Positions 1 through 10,373 of a stretch of DNA of 64,000 bases are shown here, piece after piece (within the stretch, counting starts at the first letter, position 1; each line of letters starts with the position of its first letter). The notes under the pieces were generated by a model. That model made no database searches, had not been told where the DNA came from, and was given only the letters and a program-made list of their open reading frames with translations. Made by a program: the position numbers and the translations under genes. Origin of the DNA: Strigamia acuminata (taxonomy: Eukaryota > Arthropoda > Chilopoda > Geophilomorpha > Linotaeniidae); contig OX442317.1 in the NCBI GenBank assembly GCA_949358305.1, positions 11,784,186 to 11,848,185 of the forward strand, written 5' to 3'.

Positions 1-1311
1 CAACTCAAAAACACCTCTTCTAAACACCTCACTCAAAAGCTCGAATGATAAATTACAGCCAACACGGCTCGCACGACAAAACACCTGTAATAGTCGCCAC
101 AAATCTACACAGGCCGCCCGGCAGATGTCCTGACGCAGTCGTAAAGCATGTATGAACAGCTTTACACACCGATCAAAGTTTGCCACATTGAAGAACTGTA
201 TTCCGCGATAAATCAACGAACTATGCACATGTGGATTATGTGACCCTAGAATTCTCTCTCTGATTATCAGGGATTCCATGTGCAACTTGTCCTCGTTCAT
301 CCTAATCGACTCTAGCTCTACCATCGTTTGACATTCCGTGTGGTTATCATAAGCTTCTACTTTGGAACACTCCGGTTTCAGCAGCGGTTGACAGCTCGGA
401 GAAAACCGAAGTCGCATACCCTTATACAAAAACAAGTATGCATTATTCAAGTTATAATTTTTCCAGTTGTTGGCGAATGAAGCCCCCAGAAGCTCGTACG
501 CAAGAACTTTTTCCTCTCTAGATACATTGCAGCATGATACAATAAATTCCACCACATCCACTTTAACCTTTTCGGCTGCACTCATCAACGGCGTCATTCC
601 GCAATTATCTCGAAGTATGTTTGCACCCTTTATTAACAGATCTTCCACGATCTGTACATGGCCGCGCTTTGCAGCAAAATGCAGTGCCGTTGAACCGTAA
701 TACGTTATGATATTTAGATCGGCACCTTTTTCCAGCAGCAAGGACACAACCCGTTTTTGGTTTTTAAACGCGGCTTTCATTAAGCAGGTGCTGTTGTACT
801 CGTTGGTTATGTCAATGTTAGCACCATGTTCAAGTAAGAATCGTAGAATGTCCAACTTTCTGTCAAAACAGGCGGCACGCAATGGGGACGATTCCGTTGT
901 GGTCTGATGGTTGACGTTGGCGCCGTTTGAAACTAGGAGTTTGACAATATCGAAGTCTCCAACTCTGACAGCGCACCATAGAGGAGTGACTCCTCCTGTG
1001 AAGGGAGTACCTATGCGAACTGTGCCTTCTTGATCAACAACTGGCTTAAATTTCGATAGTAGTAATTCAATTATTGCTTTTTTTTTATTTATGACAGCAA
1101 TAATGAGTGGCGTGAATTCTTGGTTGTTTTCCTTCGTGATGTGGCTCAAGAGATAGGTGATCTCATGATCGGGCCTACCTGCTAGGATGGTAAACAAGAC
1201 GCTGGATAATCCATCGCGAGCTGCAGAAAAGACACGATGTTCGAGGGATTCTAATGTCCTTTCCGTGGATGATAACGGAAGATTTTGATATAGTTGCAAA
1301 TCGGATGCCAT
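1..1311 (-). CDS. fem1b: FEM1B-like ankyrin-repeat protein, N-terminal 437 codons (3' part beyond window)
   Basis: The minus strand is open from an ATG at 1311 to the window edge, with no stop in 437 codons and no intron. The order matches FEM1B: an N-terminal helical start, about seven ankyrin repeats (roughly residues 40-260; typical pieces are GVTPLWCAVRVGDFDIVKLL and GSTALHFAAKRGHVQIVEDL), then the TPR-like block with LELLGASFAN-type, LESIR and RERILGSHNP-type signatures (about 270-420). FEM1 proteins are substrate receptors of CUL2 ubiquitin ligases and recognise C-terminal degrons; the CUL2-binding and last ankyrin part would lie outside the window. The TECxxxxELESIR context favours FEM1B over FEM1A/C. 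The protein seems more diverged from the vertebrate form than expected for this conserved family, so a fast-evolving paralogue is possible. Family assignment is confident, subtype fairly so. Confidence 0.88.
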   Translation of the reverse strand, partial: MASDLQLYQNLPLSSTERTLESLEHRVFSAARDGLSSVLFTILAGRPDHEITYLLSHITKENNQEFTPLIIAVINKKKAIIELLLSKFKPVVDQEGTVRIGTPFTGGVTPLWCAVRVGDFDIVKLLVSNGANVNHQTTTESSPLRAACFDRKLDILRFLLEHGANIDITNEYNSTCLMKAAFKNQKRVVSLLLEKGADLNIITYYGSTALHFAAKRGHVQIVEDLLIKGANILRDNCGMTPLMSAAEKVKVDVVEFIVSCCNVSREEKVLAYELLGASFANNWKNYNLNNAYLFLYKGMRLRFSPSCQPLLKPECSKVEAYDNHTECQTMVELESIRMNEDKLHMESLIIRERILGSHNPHVHSSLIYRGIQFFNVANFDRCVKLFIHALRLRQDICRAACVDLWRLLQVFCRASRVGCNLSFELLSEVFRRGVFEL

Positions 1312-1916
1312 CTCTGCAGGCAGACAATAGTTGAACCATAAATATCATGTGTTTGAGTGTCTGACAGACTGAGGTGTTTGAAAAAAATCTAGATAAAACA
1401 CACGCAATTGATGGATGATGAAACCTAGTGGCTCTCATTCAAAAGATTTTGTTTGAGGTTTTTACGTGTAGATAGCGGAGTTTAGGCTGTCTCAAACACT
1501 GGAAAATAATATGGCTTTAAATGTCTTTTAATTGCTGAAAAGTTAACGTAAATTTAAAAGTTTCGGCTTTGGTAAATACGGTTTTTATTTATTTATTTTA
1601 GTAGATGGAAACATCATTGGTGGGAAGTTAATTTTTAAACATTTGGAAATATTCAATTTCATAATTAAGTTTTGAGTATCCATATTACCATAATTTATAT
1701 TATTTTATCATATGCAATGTGCTTGTACCTTTTGTAATTATAATTTTCAAATCTTGTTAAGAAAAAATGGAAAGGATTTATTAATCTTTAACAGAAGTTT
1801 AATTAAATGTAATTAAATGAGCTCTGTTTCAATACCCAAAGAATAAATTGAGATTTCCCAGTCTGACACCAGTATGGATGCAAGTTGATCCGTCAGAATT
1901 ATAATTGACTGGCACG
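1312..1916. other. Intergenic, shared upstream region of two divergent genes
   Basis: AT-rich spacer between the FEM1B-like start and the start of the 439-residue gene. At 1497 it contains CACTGG followed by about 70 bases closely matching the left end of the TIR element at 45770. No confident promoter element was identified. Confidence 0.5.
1497..1575 (+). mobile_element. End fragment of a CACTG-type TIR element
   Basis: The stretch starts with CACTGG and then runs through ATGGCTTTAAATGTCTTTTA and ATTGCTGAAAAGTTAA. It matches the left end of the element at 45770 almost base for base over about 60 bp. The opposite end was not clearly found here; an imperfect candidate (tttcccagt) lies near 1855. 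It is read as a solo end or a short non-autonomous copy. Confidence 0.5.
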
Positions 1917-3500
1917 ATGAGTGATTATTGTTTGAGTGATCCTTTGGCTTCATTTACATACGATCATAATTACGACAAGACTCTGGATCCCGATCGTCAC
2001 ATGTCGCGTTGCGAGAACTTTAAGTATCCTCTGTCAGTTAACAAAAGTCAGTTTACGCAAGAGCCAACTTTTTCACAATTGAATGTCAGTGAGCTGGAGG
2101 AACCGTTCTTTGATAATTTAGATCTTGACTTACAGGGCATATTTGCTGAAGAAAATCTTGACTTACAGGGCATATTTGCTGAAGAAAATCTTGACTTACA
2201 GGGCATATTTGCTGAAGAAAATCTTGACTTACAGGGCATATTTGCTGAAGAAAATCTTGACTTGCTTGGAGGATTTAAAGAAGAAGAAATTGCTAGAATC
2301 TCTGTCGGACATTTCAACAACTCAAAGTTGATTTTGTGTAGTAAGGAAACAAACTATGGTCAATCGACTACGGGGATAAACTGCGTCTCTCAAGACTTAT
2401 TATCTTCAAAACAAGTTATTACATCGTCAGCCGATTGTGAAGTAGAAAAAAACCCAAACGCTTCATATTTAGTCACTACACGACATACTGACGCAAGTGC
2501 TGATGCGAGTGCTGACGATGATGCTGTTTATTTGTCAAAAAAACAAAAAAAATATTCAACACAAACTGCACGCTTAGAACATAAGTAATGTCCAAGTCAT
2601 GCCTTTATACATGATTTATAGTCTTTACATCTTAGATATTCCTCCTCGGCAGCAACCCAACAAATTTGTTTGGAGCATGAATACAGTGGAAGCCAACAAC
2701 AGGCTACGAGTACCGACTCAGGATCTTTGATTGAAGAAGCCGCCTCAAAGAAGATCATTTCAACCTCAAACGTGTTCCTACGTATGTTGTTGCGTTGTAT
2801 TAACAAAATTTAGTTTGCTAAATAATATTTCCAGCAGTCTTAATTGATTTCTTTTTGCTTCTTTATTGTTTTTTGTTGTTTTAGATTCAATAATTAGTTG
2901 TAAGGACGATGTTAAGCGTTCTTGTTCTCTGTCTTGTCCCTTATCCAAACACGGCAAGAAAGAACTATGCTTTTGGCAGTATAATTACCACTCGAAAGGT
3001 CCGAAGTTTACCAGACTATCGCTCAATCCTTGCACTACTGACCCACATATACTGAATGGCGTCACTGATCCAATGTTCAGCTCTTGTACAGATGAAAGCA
3101 TAAAACATGGGTACGATAATTGATTATTTCCAGTGCAATGTTTTAATCGAGATTTTGTAGTAGAAAACCTAGAATTGGTGGTGGGAACGATTTGACTCCT
3201 AGTCCTCAAAAACTATATGAAATTAGAACTAAAATGAAGAAATTAAAAGGAGTAATTAACGAGTTGACTTCAGTAAATGAACTAAGGATTAAGAAGATGC
3301 GGAAAAATAGAAGGGAAAGACTTAAACTGATGTCAAGGTAATAAATAGCTAACTTAATTAAAGATATGAACTAGATAAATAACAAATCTAAAAATAGAGT
3401 CTCTCGCTTGAAAAAGATGGCACACCATGAAGCCAACAAATTAAAATTCCATGCGTTGCAACAAGAATATAGTGAGGATTTGGGGACATATAAGATATAA
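1917..3500 (+). CDS. Five-exon gene, 439-aa protein with acidic 11-residue repeats and a basic coiled C-terminus
   Basis: Exons 1917-2584, 2636-2781, 2885-3110, 3161-3337 and 3398-3500 join in frame across four introns of 51, 103, 50 and 60 bp with GT-AG ends and end at TAA. The total is 1,320 coding bases. The first ATG in frame is 1917. Residues about 70-113 contain four perfect copies of LDLQGIFAEEN and a fifth diverged one; spaced Leu/Ile/Phe among Asp/Glu resembles acidic activation motifs, which is an inference. The middle has a Cys/His-containing stretch (exon 3). The C-terminus (exons 4-5) is Lys/Arg-rich and probably helical, after a TPSPQKL sequence; a similar layout occurs in THAP/transposase-derived proteins, but no THAP zinc finger is seen. 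The family is not recognised. A nuclear role is plausible only. Confidence 0.72.
2124..2255 (+). repeat. In-frame 33-bp minisatellite, four perfect units
   Basis: Four identical 33-bp units lie head to tail inside exon 1 of the 439-aa gene, followed by a diverged fifth start at 2256. The length is a multiple of three, so copy changes keep the frame. Identity suggests recent expansion or gene conversion. Confidence 0.95.
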
Positions 3501-3721
3501 GATGTGAAGAGATGTGAATGGCTTGAAATGGGAAAGGTGAATTCTGTTTTTTGTTTAATTAATTAAAAGAAAAGAACCACTATTTAAAAACAGCCACAAC
3601 AAAAAAAAATAGAATTTAAGCTAATGAGACATCACAAGTATCAGGTGATGTCAAGAATATTTAATTAAGAAAGCAACAAAATAGTTGACATTGTATTAAA
3701 AAAAATGACATTGTATTAAAA

Positions 3722-3840
3722 AGTAGTGAATAAACAAAAGAAGTTTTGTGAAAAAATATTTATTGTGATAAATAAAAAACATGAAAACATGAAATGTCAG
3801 AATGAAAATTTTAATATTTTTTTTAGAAAAAAATAAAATC
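3722..3840 (+). repeat. Dispersed diverged copy of part of the 1,023-bp satellite monomer
   Basis: The run from gtagtgaataaacaaaagaa through acatgaaatgtcagaatgaa to aaaaaaataaaatc follows the same order as satellite positions about 28471-28625, with scattered substitutions and small indels. It corresponds to the TTAA-flanked part of the monomer. Confidence 0.6.
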
Positions 3841-3864
3841 ACTAACTTAGGGATCCTAGGTTAA

Positions 3865-3993
3865 AGCTGGAAGATTTGCAGAGTTGTAAAAGTAATCCAC
3901 GGACGTGATGGGCGTGTTCGTGCATGCCAGTTAAAATTTGCAACCGGAAAGAATTTACGACGACCAATACAGGAGTTGTGCATTTTTGGTAGC
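3865..3993 (+). mobile_element. BEL/Pao retrotransposon integrase C-terminal relic
   Basis: One frame reads SWKICRVVKVIHGRDGRVRA followed by CQLKFATGKNLRRPIQELCI. This fits the conserved end of BEL/Pao integrases (DUF5641): a Trp start, a GRV-like strand, a HxGxDGxVR turn, and a K-x-RP-x-Q/K-L closing motif. The frame is closed by a stop just upstream and nothing else of the element is recognisable, so it is a fossil. Downstream the best open frame switches (3938-4144) and ends near an AATAAA at about 4236. Confidence 0.6.
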
Positions 3994-4144
3994 GCACGAT
4001 GTAGAAACAGTGGGTGGCGATACCCACTTCGGCGGCCCCTGTGTAAAACCGGGAATTTTAGAAATAGCAAGGACGCACAGAATCAAAGGAATGGATGATG
4101 CGCCGTACAGTGAAGTCGACATCCAGGAGGTGTTTTTCGGTTGA
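3938..4144 (+). CDS. Short open frame after the integrase relic, unrecognised
   Basis: A 68-codon frame that overlaps the integrase relic in a different phase and ends at TGA 4142-4144, followed about 90 bases later by AATAAA. The C-terminal half has plausible protein composition. It may be a terminal exon of a transcript through the relic, or chance. Confidence 0.2.
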   Translation: MQPERIYDDQYRSCAFLVAHDVETVGGDTHFGGPCVKPGILEIARTHRIKGMDDAPYSEVDIQEVFFG

Positions 4145-4333
4145 GAAGTGATGACGCAAAACGAGAAGTGCATTGTAATGTCATAAATTGTCGTAATCTC
4201 TCTTTTGTCTTTGTTTTGTAATGTGCAAACCCTGAATAAAATAAATAGTACAATCTTTGATTTGTAACCAAAAGCGTGTGTTTATTTCCTGAGGATTTAA
4301 ATCCAGTTTAATCGTAAGTTTTTTATGCAGTAT

Positions 4334-4873
4334 TTATCGAATATCAACGTGAATCTCTTCTTTGAACCACCAAGAGTGAGACTGTGGAACTCTTTCAATA
4401 TCAATCACGACGCTATAATCGTCTGCAGGGTCCAAAGGAGGAATATCAGAGTTATCCGTCCAGTTCTGAATAGTGTGCTCGCACACTTTGATGATTTCAC
4501 CGATGTCCGATTCTTCCAGCTTTATTCTGACGGTTTTTTGATCTTCTGATGGGAAATCACCAAATATGTCGAGCAAAAACTGTATAGCTGATCGCTGCTT
4601 ACAAGCCGATTTCAATGGATCATTGACCAAGCCACAAGCCGTGCGGTTTACGCATAATCCAATAGCTACACAAACCTTAGGAATCAAATGTCCAATGTCC
4701 TTTTTGTCTTCTTCACTGAAATCCACCTGATTCTTACCAATCTCAAAAACCTTATTGAGAATTTGTTGTGTAGTCTTTATTTTTTCCTGCAAAGAAGTAC
4801 AACTGCTGGCTGAATTTAACAACTTCTTAATATTTGTAATTAACTCGTCGTCTAGTCTTTTCTGGGTTGACAT
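4334..4873 (-). CDS. Unrecognised 179-codon protein with a Trp-Trp-Phe tail motif
   Basis: A single-exon ORF with an ATG at 4873 and stop at 4334. The product is acidic, without a signal peptide or obvious membrane segment. It appears helical in its first two thirds, with regularly spaced Leu/Ile and several Cys (VCVAIGLCVNRTACGL), and ends in a conserved-looking block (IPPLDP..DYSVVIDIERVP, then SHSWWF) before a short tail. The tail reads like a folded, selected sequence rather than chance. A minus-strand AATAAA lies about 50 bases past the stop, close to the plus-strand AATAAA at 4236, so convergent transcripts may end here. I do not recognise the family. Confidence 0.6.
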   Translation of the reverse strand: MSTQKRLDDELITNIKKLLNSASSCTSLQEKIKTTQQILNKVFEIGKNQVDFSEEDKKDIGHLIPKVCVAIGLCVNRTACGLVNDPLKSACKQRSAIQFLLDIFGDFPSEDQKTVRIKLEESDIGEIIKVCEHTIQNWTDNSDIPPLDPADDYSVVIDIERVPQSHSWWFKEEIHVDIR

Positions 4874-5149
4874 CTCGTCTCAGAGTTAGATCTTTATCTA
4901 AAAAGAAATAAAAAATGACAACTTTATGAACACCAAAATAATAAGATGTTGATTAAACAAAATCTTATGCTTAAGAGGGTTTGTAATCCCTAGTTCGCAC
5001 CAACTTTGAAATACAGATGACACCACTATTATCTCATAGTGTATTCATATTTCCTGTGTATCTTGCTTTAAAATTGGTCTTTTATTTCAAATAAATCTAA
5101 CAGTTTTACGATTAAAACTATGAAATAATTGTTTTAATTAACAAAACTA

Positions 5150-5295
5150 TTAAAATGAATGTCTATTGAATGTTGATTGAAATAAATATTTAAATTAACC
5201 AAAACAATTGAAATAATAAATGTTTAAATTAACCCAAACAATTGAAATAATAAATGTTTAAATTAAACCAAAACGATTGAATGAAATAAATGTTT
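5150..5295 (+). repeat. Degenerate ~37-bp tandem repeat
   Basis: Three to four successive copies of a unit containing AAATAAATGTTTAAATTAA and CCAAAACAATTGA, with small changes. The rest of the spacer 4874-5602 is AT-rich and shows nothing else. Confidence 0.65.
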
Positions 5296-5607
5296 AAAAA
5301 AGCTGCTCCGCAAAGTGACGCCCTCGTTCGTCAACAATTGGAACTACAAGAATGCGGAAATACACAGCAATATGTTCTGTTGACTTATATTCTATAAAAA
5401 CCTACAGGAATTGAAATAAAGATTCGGGAAACATCAGAAGCACATTTCTTGAACTATACAAGGAGAAATTTAAAAAAAATCAGGAAAGAAAAAGAAAAAT
5501 ATTTTAAAATAATTGAAGATAACCAAAACTTAGATTAAATATGGTTATTTTAAAGCCCTTTATTGATTCCATCTAATTCATTAACACCAATTTTTTATAG
5601 GAACCTT

Positions 5608-5818
5608 TGTTATGAATATGGAAATAACGGTTGAAGTTTAATACAAGGTTAGAGCAACCTCACTGTTCTACATCAAGTGAAAGAGTGGGGAAAAAACACA
5701 GGAAGGATGTTCACTCCATATATGGTAGGAGTGTCACCACAGGATATAAAAAAACTCAAACTACATCAATTACACAATGACATCAAGTGGTGATTTTCCA
5801 CATCAAATAATCCCAACA
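5608..5818 (-). repeat. 3' LTR of the copia element
   Basis: 211 bp, apparently identical to 10374-10584 by visual comparison, with 5'-TG...CA-3' ends. It contains ATATAAAA-like runs that could hold promoter or poly(A) signals. Confidence 0.95.
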
Positions 5819-5828
5819 AATTCCCCCA
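5819..5828 (-). other. Polypurine tract of the copia element
   Basis: On the minus strand TTGGGGGAAT directly precedes the 3' LTR. A purine run in this place primes plus-strand DNA synthesis in LTR retrotransposons. Confidence 0.75.
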
Positions 5829-5919
5829 AAATCAACAATTCGATTTCATCACAAAAACACTTCTCAAAAACACAATTATATAAAAACAATCAATATGAAC
5901 ACTGCACACAATAAAGTCA

Positions 5920-7401
5920 TTATTCCCCCACAGTCTTTAGTCCTAATGCTTCTAGTATTCCGTTCAGTGCAGGTCCGGCTAAAGGCTTCGTTAAAAAGTC
6001 TGCTAACATGTCTTGGCTTGCGACATGTTCCACGATAATGTTTCCATCCTCGATCTCTTGCTTAATGAAATGCACTTTTCGATTCAAGTGCTTGGTCCTC
6101 GTCTTCTGTGCACCGCCTCGCAACAGTTTCACTGCGTTCAAACTGTCACAGTGCATCGTTGTGGCATTTCCGTCGTCGACTTCTCCATTTAGTCCAATCG
6201 CAAGTTGTTTCAACCAAATTAATTCTCGCACTCCTTCGGTCAGCGCCAAGAGCTCACTCTCTGTACTCGACATCGCAACAATCGCCTGTTTCTGGCACTT
6301 CCAGTTAATGATCGAACTTCCGTCAAGTGTGATGAATCCGGAGAACGATCGTGCGTTCGATGTCCGGTCCCAACTTGCGTCCGAGTAACCATGGATATGG
6401 CTCTCTTCTCTCCCGTAGCTCAGCTTGTAGTCCACCGTCCCCTTCAGGTATCTCAGCACACGCTTCAATGCTGTAAAATGAATCTTTCGTGGGTCCTTGT
6501 TATATTGCGATAACAGGCTCATTGGGAAGCTCAGGTCTGGTCTCGTGTGTGTGGCAAGGTACATCATCTTGCCCAGCAGTTCCTGGTACTGTGTTGCGTC
6601 AACTTTCTCACTTTCTTCAAATTCGTCCAAGTTTTGATTGGGGTTCACTGGGGTTATTGCGGCGTTGCATCCCTCCAATCCTTCGCTTTCCACCAATCTT
6701 CTAATGTATCCGCCTTGGTGGATGTTGATTCTTCCATTTTTGTACTCAACTTGGATTCCCAGGATGTATTCCAGTCTACCTATGCTCACGAACTCAATCT
6801 CTTCCTTCATTTTTGACATTAATTGCGTCTCAAATTCGTCCGTGGATGCCAAGGACAGGTCATCGTCCACGTATACGCCTAGGAACATAAAGTTGCCATC
6901 AACCAAAATCACATAAAGGCATGGGTCCTCTGGAGATGGTTTAAATCCAATTTTCTTCAATGTCTTATCCAACATTTCAAACCAACATCTCCCTGCCTGT
7001 TTTAATCCATAGATGCTCTTGATTAATTGGCACACGTGTTCCTTTCCTCCTTCAACGTATCCTTCTGGCTGCATCATAAATATCACTTCTTTTAATTTGC
7101 CGTGAAGGTATGCGGCTTTGACGTCATGTTGTTTCAATGGTCTGTTGATTTTCGCTGCTACATTAATCAGCATTCTCAGTGTCTCTATTCGGATAACCGG
7201 GGCGAAGGTCAACTCGTAGTCGTCCCCGAATTTCTGCGAATATCCGGTCGCCACTAGTCTTGCTCGGAATCTTTCCGGTTCCCCTTCGGAATTTAACTTG
7301 ACTTTATAAACCCACTTGGATTTCACCGCCTTCTTTCCTTTTGGCAATTTTCCAATTTTCCACACTCCGTGTTTCTTCATCGAGCTCATCTCGTCATCCA
7401 T
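5920..7401 (-). CDS. pol: Copia reverse transcriptase and RNase H (second half of the polyprotein)
   Basis: 493 codons from an internal ATG at 7401 to the stop at 5920. Motifs in order: RT start with KSKWVYKVK and RFRARLVATGYSQ (about residues 27-57), AAYLHGKL, the LKQAGRCWFEMLD region, the catalytic box YVDDDLSLA (about 176-184), and the RNase H end with YSDASWDRT, STESELLALTEG and KHLNRKVHF followed by the typical DFLTKPL tail. The RT box has three Asp. In an intact element this part would be joined to the upstream gag-integrase frame; here it is separated by the shift near 7451. The ATG is probably not a natural start. Confidence 0.95.
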   Translation of the reverse strand: MDDEMSSMKKHGVWKIGKLPKGKKAVKSKWVYKVKLNSEGEPERFRARLVATGYSQKFGDDYELTFAPVIRIETLRMLINVAAKINRPLKQHDVKAAYLHGKLKEVIFMMQPEGYVEGGKEHVCQLIKSIYGLKQAGRCWFEMLDKTLKKIGFKPSPEDPCLYVILVDGNFMFLGVYVDDDLSLASTDEFETQLMSKMKEEIEFVSIGRLEYILGIQVEYKNGRINIHQGGYIRRLVESEGLEGCNAAITPVNPNQNLDEFEESEKVDATQYQELLGKMMYLATHTRPDLSFPMSLLSQYNKDPRKIHFTALKRVLRYLKGTVDYKLSYGREESHIHGYSDASWDRTSNARSFSGFITLDGSSIINWKCQKQAIVAMSSTESELLALTEGVRELIWLKQLAIGLNGEVDDGNATTMHCDSLNAVKLLRGGAQKTRTKHLNRKVHFIKQEIEDGNIIVEHVASQDMLADFLTKPLAGPALNGILEALGLKTVGE

Positions 7402-7426
7402 CGCGGCTTTCCATTCCGTCGCGTTG

Positions 7427-10063
7427 TTAGAATTTGCCGCTTCGTTGTAATTTTTTTGGCGTTAGTATTTCTTCCACTAGTAGGGCCATTTGCTTCGTCT
7501 TGATTCTTTCAGATCTTCGTGCTCCTTGAGCGACCAGTCTCTTCTCGTGTTCTTCTCTTTGCACTTTATCGGCGACCAACTTCATTTCCCTGGTCACCCC
7601 TGCTGGTCGTCCCCTCCGTGGTGGTTCGTCACGTTCGACCTCAGTGTCGTTTTCTTCCGCGTTGTCCTCTCGTTCATTTGTTTCATCTTCCTCCTCATTT
7701 ATCTCATTTTGCTCTTCATCCTCAGCATCGTCTGATTCGTCTTCGTTTTCTTCGCAGTTCAGATCGATTTTGACTGTCTCAATCTCTTCATCGTCTTTGA
7801 TTTCTCCATTCAGCAAATCTGCGCCAATTTCGCTCTCGTCAAATTTTACGTCGATTTCTTCACTAATTGAATCGCTTTCCGGATGATAAATTCGGTACGC
7901 CTTCCTTGTATTCGAGTATCCAATGAATACTGCTTTCTCTGCTTTGGGATCCAATTTCTTTCGTTTGTGATCCTTAATTAGCACATATGCTATACATCCA
8001 AATCTTCTCAAGTATTTCAAGTTTGGTTTTCTCCCAAACCATATCTCAAATGGTGTGCGTCCATGAACTGAGGATTTGCACCGGTTGCGGATGTGCGCCA
8101 CCGTCGATACGCACTCCGCCCAAAACGTCTTTGGCAGTTTGCAATCTTTTAACATTGCTCTCAACATCTCAAGTATTGTCCGGTTTGCGCGTTCCGCGAC
8201 ACCATTGCTAGCCGGATTAAATGCTGTGGTCAGCTGATGCTCAATGCCCCTCTTTGTCGTCCATTCCTTCATGCTTTTGGACAAGAACTCGCCGCCATTG
8301 TCGCTCCTTAATTTCTTCAGCTTTTTATCAGTTTGTCTCTCCATGCACATGATTAGTTCTGTCAACTTCTCTTTTGCGTCGCTTTTTGCATTTAATGTTT
8401 TTACCATCAACATTCTACTCCAATCGTCCACTACCGTCATTACATAGTTTGCACCTCCTCGAGATTCGGGTCCAATTGGTCCAATTAGATCGATGTGCCA
8501 TAATTCCATGATGCTGGACGATTGTCGGTCTGTTACCGATTTGTGCGACGTCCTTTTCATCTTTCCCGCGATGCATGGTTCACACACGGCGCCACCTTTG
8601 CTGCTAATTTCTATGCCGTATGCTAGTTCTTCATTTTTCATTTCTCTCAGGGTGTTGTAATTCAGGTGTCCCAATCTCACGTGCCAATTGTTGTCGTTTT
8701 CCTCCGCTTTGTACGACTTCTCGCATTGTTTAATGTTCGCGTGCAACACAAACATGTCTCCTTTTCTTGGTACCGTCATAACTTCTTCTCCATTCTCATC
8801 GTCAATTGTTGCGCTCGTTTTGGAGAATGTGACTTTTAGTCCATTATCGACAATTTTCGATACTGATAGCAAATTGCTTCCAATTTGCGGCACGCACAAC
8901 ACCTTCTTCAATCTGGAATTTTTCCCGTCGTGTTCGAGCACAATCTCGCCCATTCCAATCGATTTCATGCTTTTTCCTTTCTTCGCCATTCCGATATTCT
9001 TTTCATCTTCATCAAATGTGTCGAAATGTTTTGCATCCAGCGCCGTCATGTGGCTTGTCGCTCCGGAATCCAACACCCAATCGTTTTCTTCATTTGGTTC
9101 TTCATTCGTCTCTTCATCATTGGTGTTTTCATCCATCTCATACGTCATGAGCGTGAATTCAGGCTTTTCCTCGTACGCCATCATTGCTATTTCGCTTTTT
9201 CCTCTGCCGCGACCTCGCTGATTGCCTCTGCCTCGACCACGTCCTCTTGAGTCGCCACTTTTAAATTCTCGTTTTGGTTTCGAACAATCTTTCGATAAGT
9301 GACCAAACTCCTGGCAGTTGTAACATTTTGTCTCGCTGTAGCATTCTCTTGCCATGTGCCCTCCACGGCCACAGTTGAAGCATGTGCGCTTTGGTTTCTG
9401 TCCCTTCTCTCGTGTTTTTAGTGCAGCCTCGTTCAATGTCGTATTTTTCTCTTCTTTTCTAGTTGAAATTCGACCTTCTTCCATTTTTAATATGTCACGA
9501 ATTTTTGACATGTCTAAATTCGCCTGCACTTCAATTGCGCGCACATTCGCGTCAAATTCTCTCCGCAATCCTTTCGTCGCGTAAAACTTGCACTCGTAGT
9601 CGTCTATATTTTTGCCAAGTTTTGCACAGCGGTTAATTATTGCTTCGGCCCTGTTCATGTATGTGTCTACATCTTCTTTGCTGTTCATCTTCAGCTGTGT
9701 CAGCTCGCAGGCACTCCTCATTTGTAATTCTTGGGTTTTTGCCGCCATATTTGTTTTCACCAAATCCCAAAGTGCCTTTGCACCTTTTGTGTTTGAGTAT
9801 TTCAAAACTTGTGGTGCCGTCATGGTGCTGATCATCGTGAAGTGGGCCGCCGCGTTTTTATCGTCCCAATCGTTCCAAGTTTTCTCTTGTGCGGCAAAAT
9901 CCGCTTCTCCTTGGACTCCTCGTTGCGGTTCGGCTCCAACTATTACTTCTTTCCACAATTTCTTGGCCCTGAGGACTCCCTCCACTCTCGATTCCCATAG
10001 GAAATAATTCGCATCATTTAATGGCTCAATGTTAGCCAAACTCCAATTACCGGTGTCGCTCAT
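7427..10063 (-). CDS. gag-pol: Copia Gag, protease and integrase (first half of the polyprotein)
   Basis: 878 codons from ATG 10063 (MSDTGNW) to a stop at 7427. The Gag N-terminus has the UBN2-like YFLWESRV and ELTQLKM features; two CCHC knuckles follow, [14 protein letters not shown] and [14 protein letters not shown]. The protease has [11 protein letters not shown]. Integrase has the HHCC zinc site (RLGHLNY ... CEPCIAGK) and the three catalytic acids in [15 protein letters not shown] and NGVAERANR. An acidic Glu/Asp-rich linker follows, and the frame ends prematurely with RSGKF. The next frame over continues into the RT half, so the stop results from a shift in the homopolymer at 7451-7457. 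Confidence 0.95.
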   Translation of the reverse strand: MSDTGNWSLANIEPLNDANYFLWESRVEGVLRAKKLWKEVIVGAEPQRGVQGEADFAAQEKTWNDWDDKNAAAHFTMISTMTAPQVLKYSNTKGAKALWDLVKTNMAAKTQELQMRSACELTQLKMNSKEDVDTYMNRAEAIINRCAKLGKNIDDYECKFYATKGLRREFDANVRAIEVQANLDMSKIRDILKMEEGRISTRKEEKNTTLNEAALKTREKGQKPKRTCFNCGRGGHMARECYSETKCYNCQEFGHLSKDCSKPKREFKSGDSRGRGRGRGNQRGRGRGKSEIAMMAYEEKPEFTLMTYEMDENTNDEETNEEPNEENDWVLDSGATSHMTALDAKHFDTFDEDEKNIGMAKKGKSMKSIGMGEIVLEHDGKNSRLKKVLCVPQIGSNLLSVSKIVDNGLKVTFSKTSATIDDENGEEVMTVPRKGDMFVLHANIKQCEKSYKAEENDNNWHVRLGHLNYNTLREMKNEELAYGIEISSKGGAVCEPCIAGKMKRTSHKSVTDRQSSSIMELWHIDLIGPIGPESRGGANYVMTVVDDWSRMLMVKTLNAKSDAKEKLTELIMCMERQTDKKLKKLRSDNGGEFLSKSMKEWTTKRGIEHQLTTAFNPASNGVAERANRTILEMLRAMLKDCKLPKTFWAECVSTVAHIRNRCKSSVHGRTPFEIWFGRKPNLKYLRRFGCIAYVLIKDHKRKKLDPKAEKAVFIGYSNTRKAYRIYHPESDSISEEIDVKFDESEIGADLLNGEIKDDEEIETVKIDLNCEENEDESDDAEDEEQNEINEEEDETNEREDNAEENDTEVERDEPPRRGRPAGVTREMKLVADKVQREEHEKRLVAQGARRSERIKTKQMALLVEEILTPKKLQRSGKF
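7451..7457 (-). other. Homopolymer frame break in the copia polyprotein
   Basis: A run of seven T on the plus strand (seven A in the coding strand). The frame upstream of it is open for gag-integrase and the adjacent frame is open through to RT, so one base too many in this run explains the split. It may be a true mutation or a homopolymer error in the assembly. Confidence 0.8.
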
Positions 10064-10360
10064 CTTTGTTGGTTTCGTCTCAATTTGCACGTATTGTTCA
10101 ACTTTTTCCTCGTCTCAGTTCTGTGGCACAATCTCAATATTGTTTAATTCACCTCGAATCGAATTGTTGCTCACAGTCTTTGTTAAAGTTGTTTCTCGTC
10201 GTCTCGTATCGTGCTCTTCAAGATGGCGCGTCGTTACTCTCGGTTTTCGCCTCGTGGTTGCTCTCAACCGTCGCCTCAAATCCACTTAAAACTTCTTGTT
10301 TTTCGGTCTCAATACCGTTTTTCTTCTATTCAGTGTGGCTGATGATTGTTCAACCTTCCT

Positions 10361-10371
10361 CTCTGCTACCA
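10361..10371 (-). other. Primer-binding site, initiator Met tRNA
   Basis: On the minus strand TGGTAGCAGAG lies two bases inside the 5' LTR. It is complementary to the 3' end of eukaryotic initiator Met tRNA (CTCTGCTACCA), the usual primer of Ty1/copia elements. Confidence 0.85.
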
Positions 10372-10373
10372 TT

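Noticed and set aside
2048-2331. Extra frames over the 33-bp repeat
   Set aside because: A repeat unit divisible by three keeps all frames open; the 1917 frame has splice support, the others do not.
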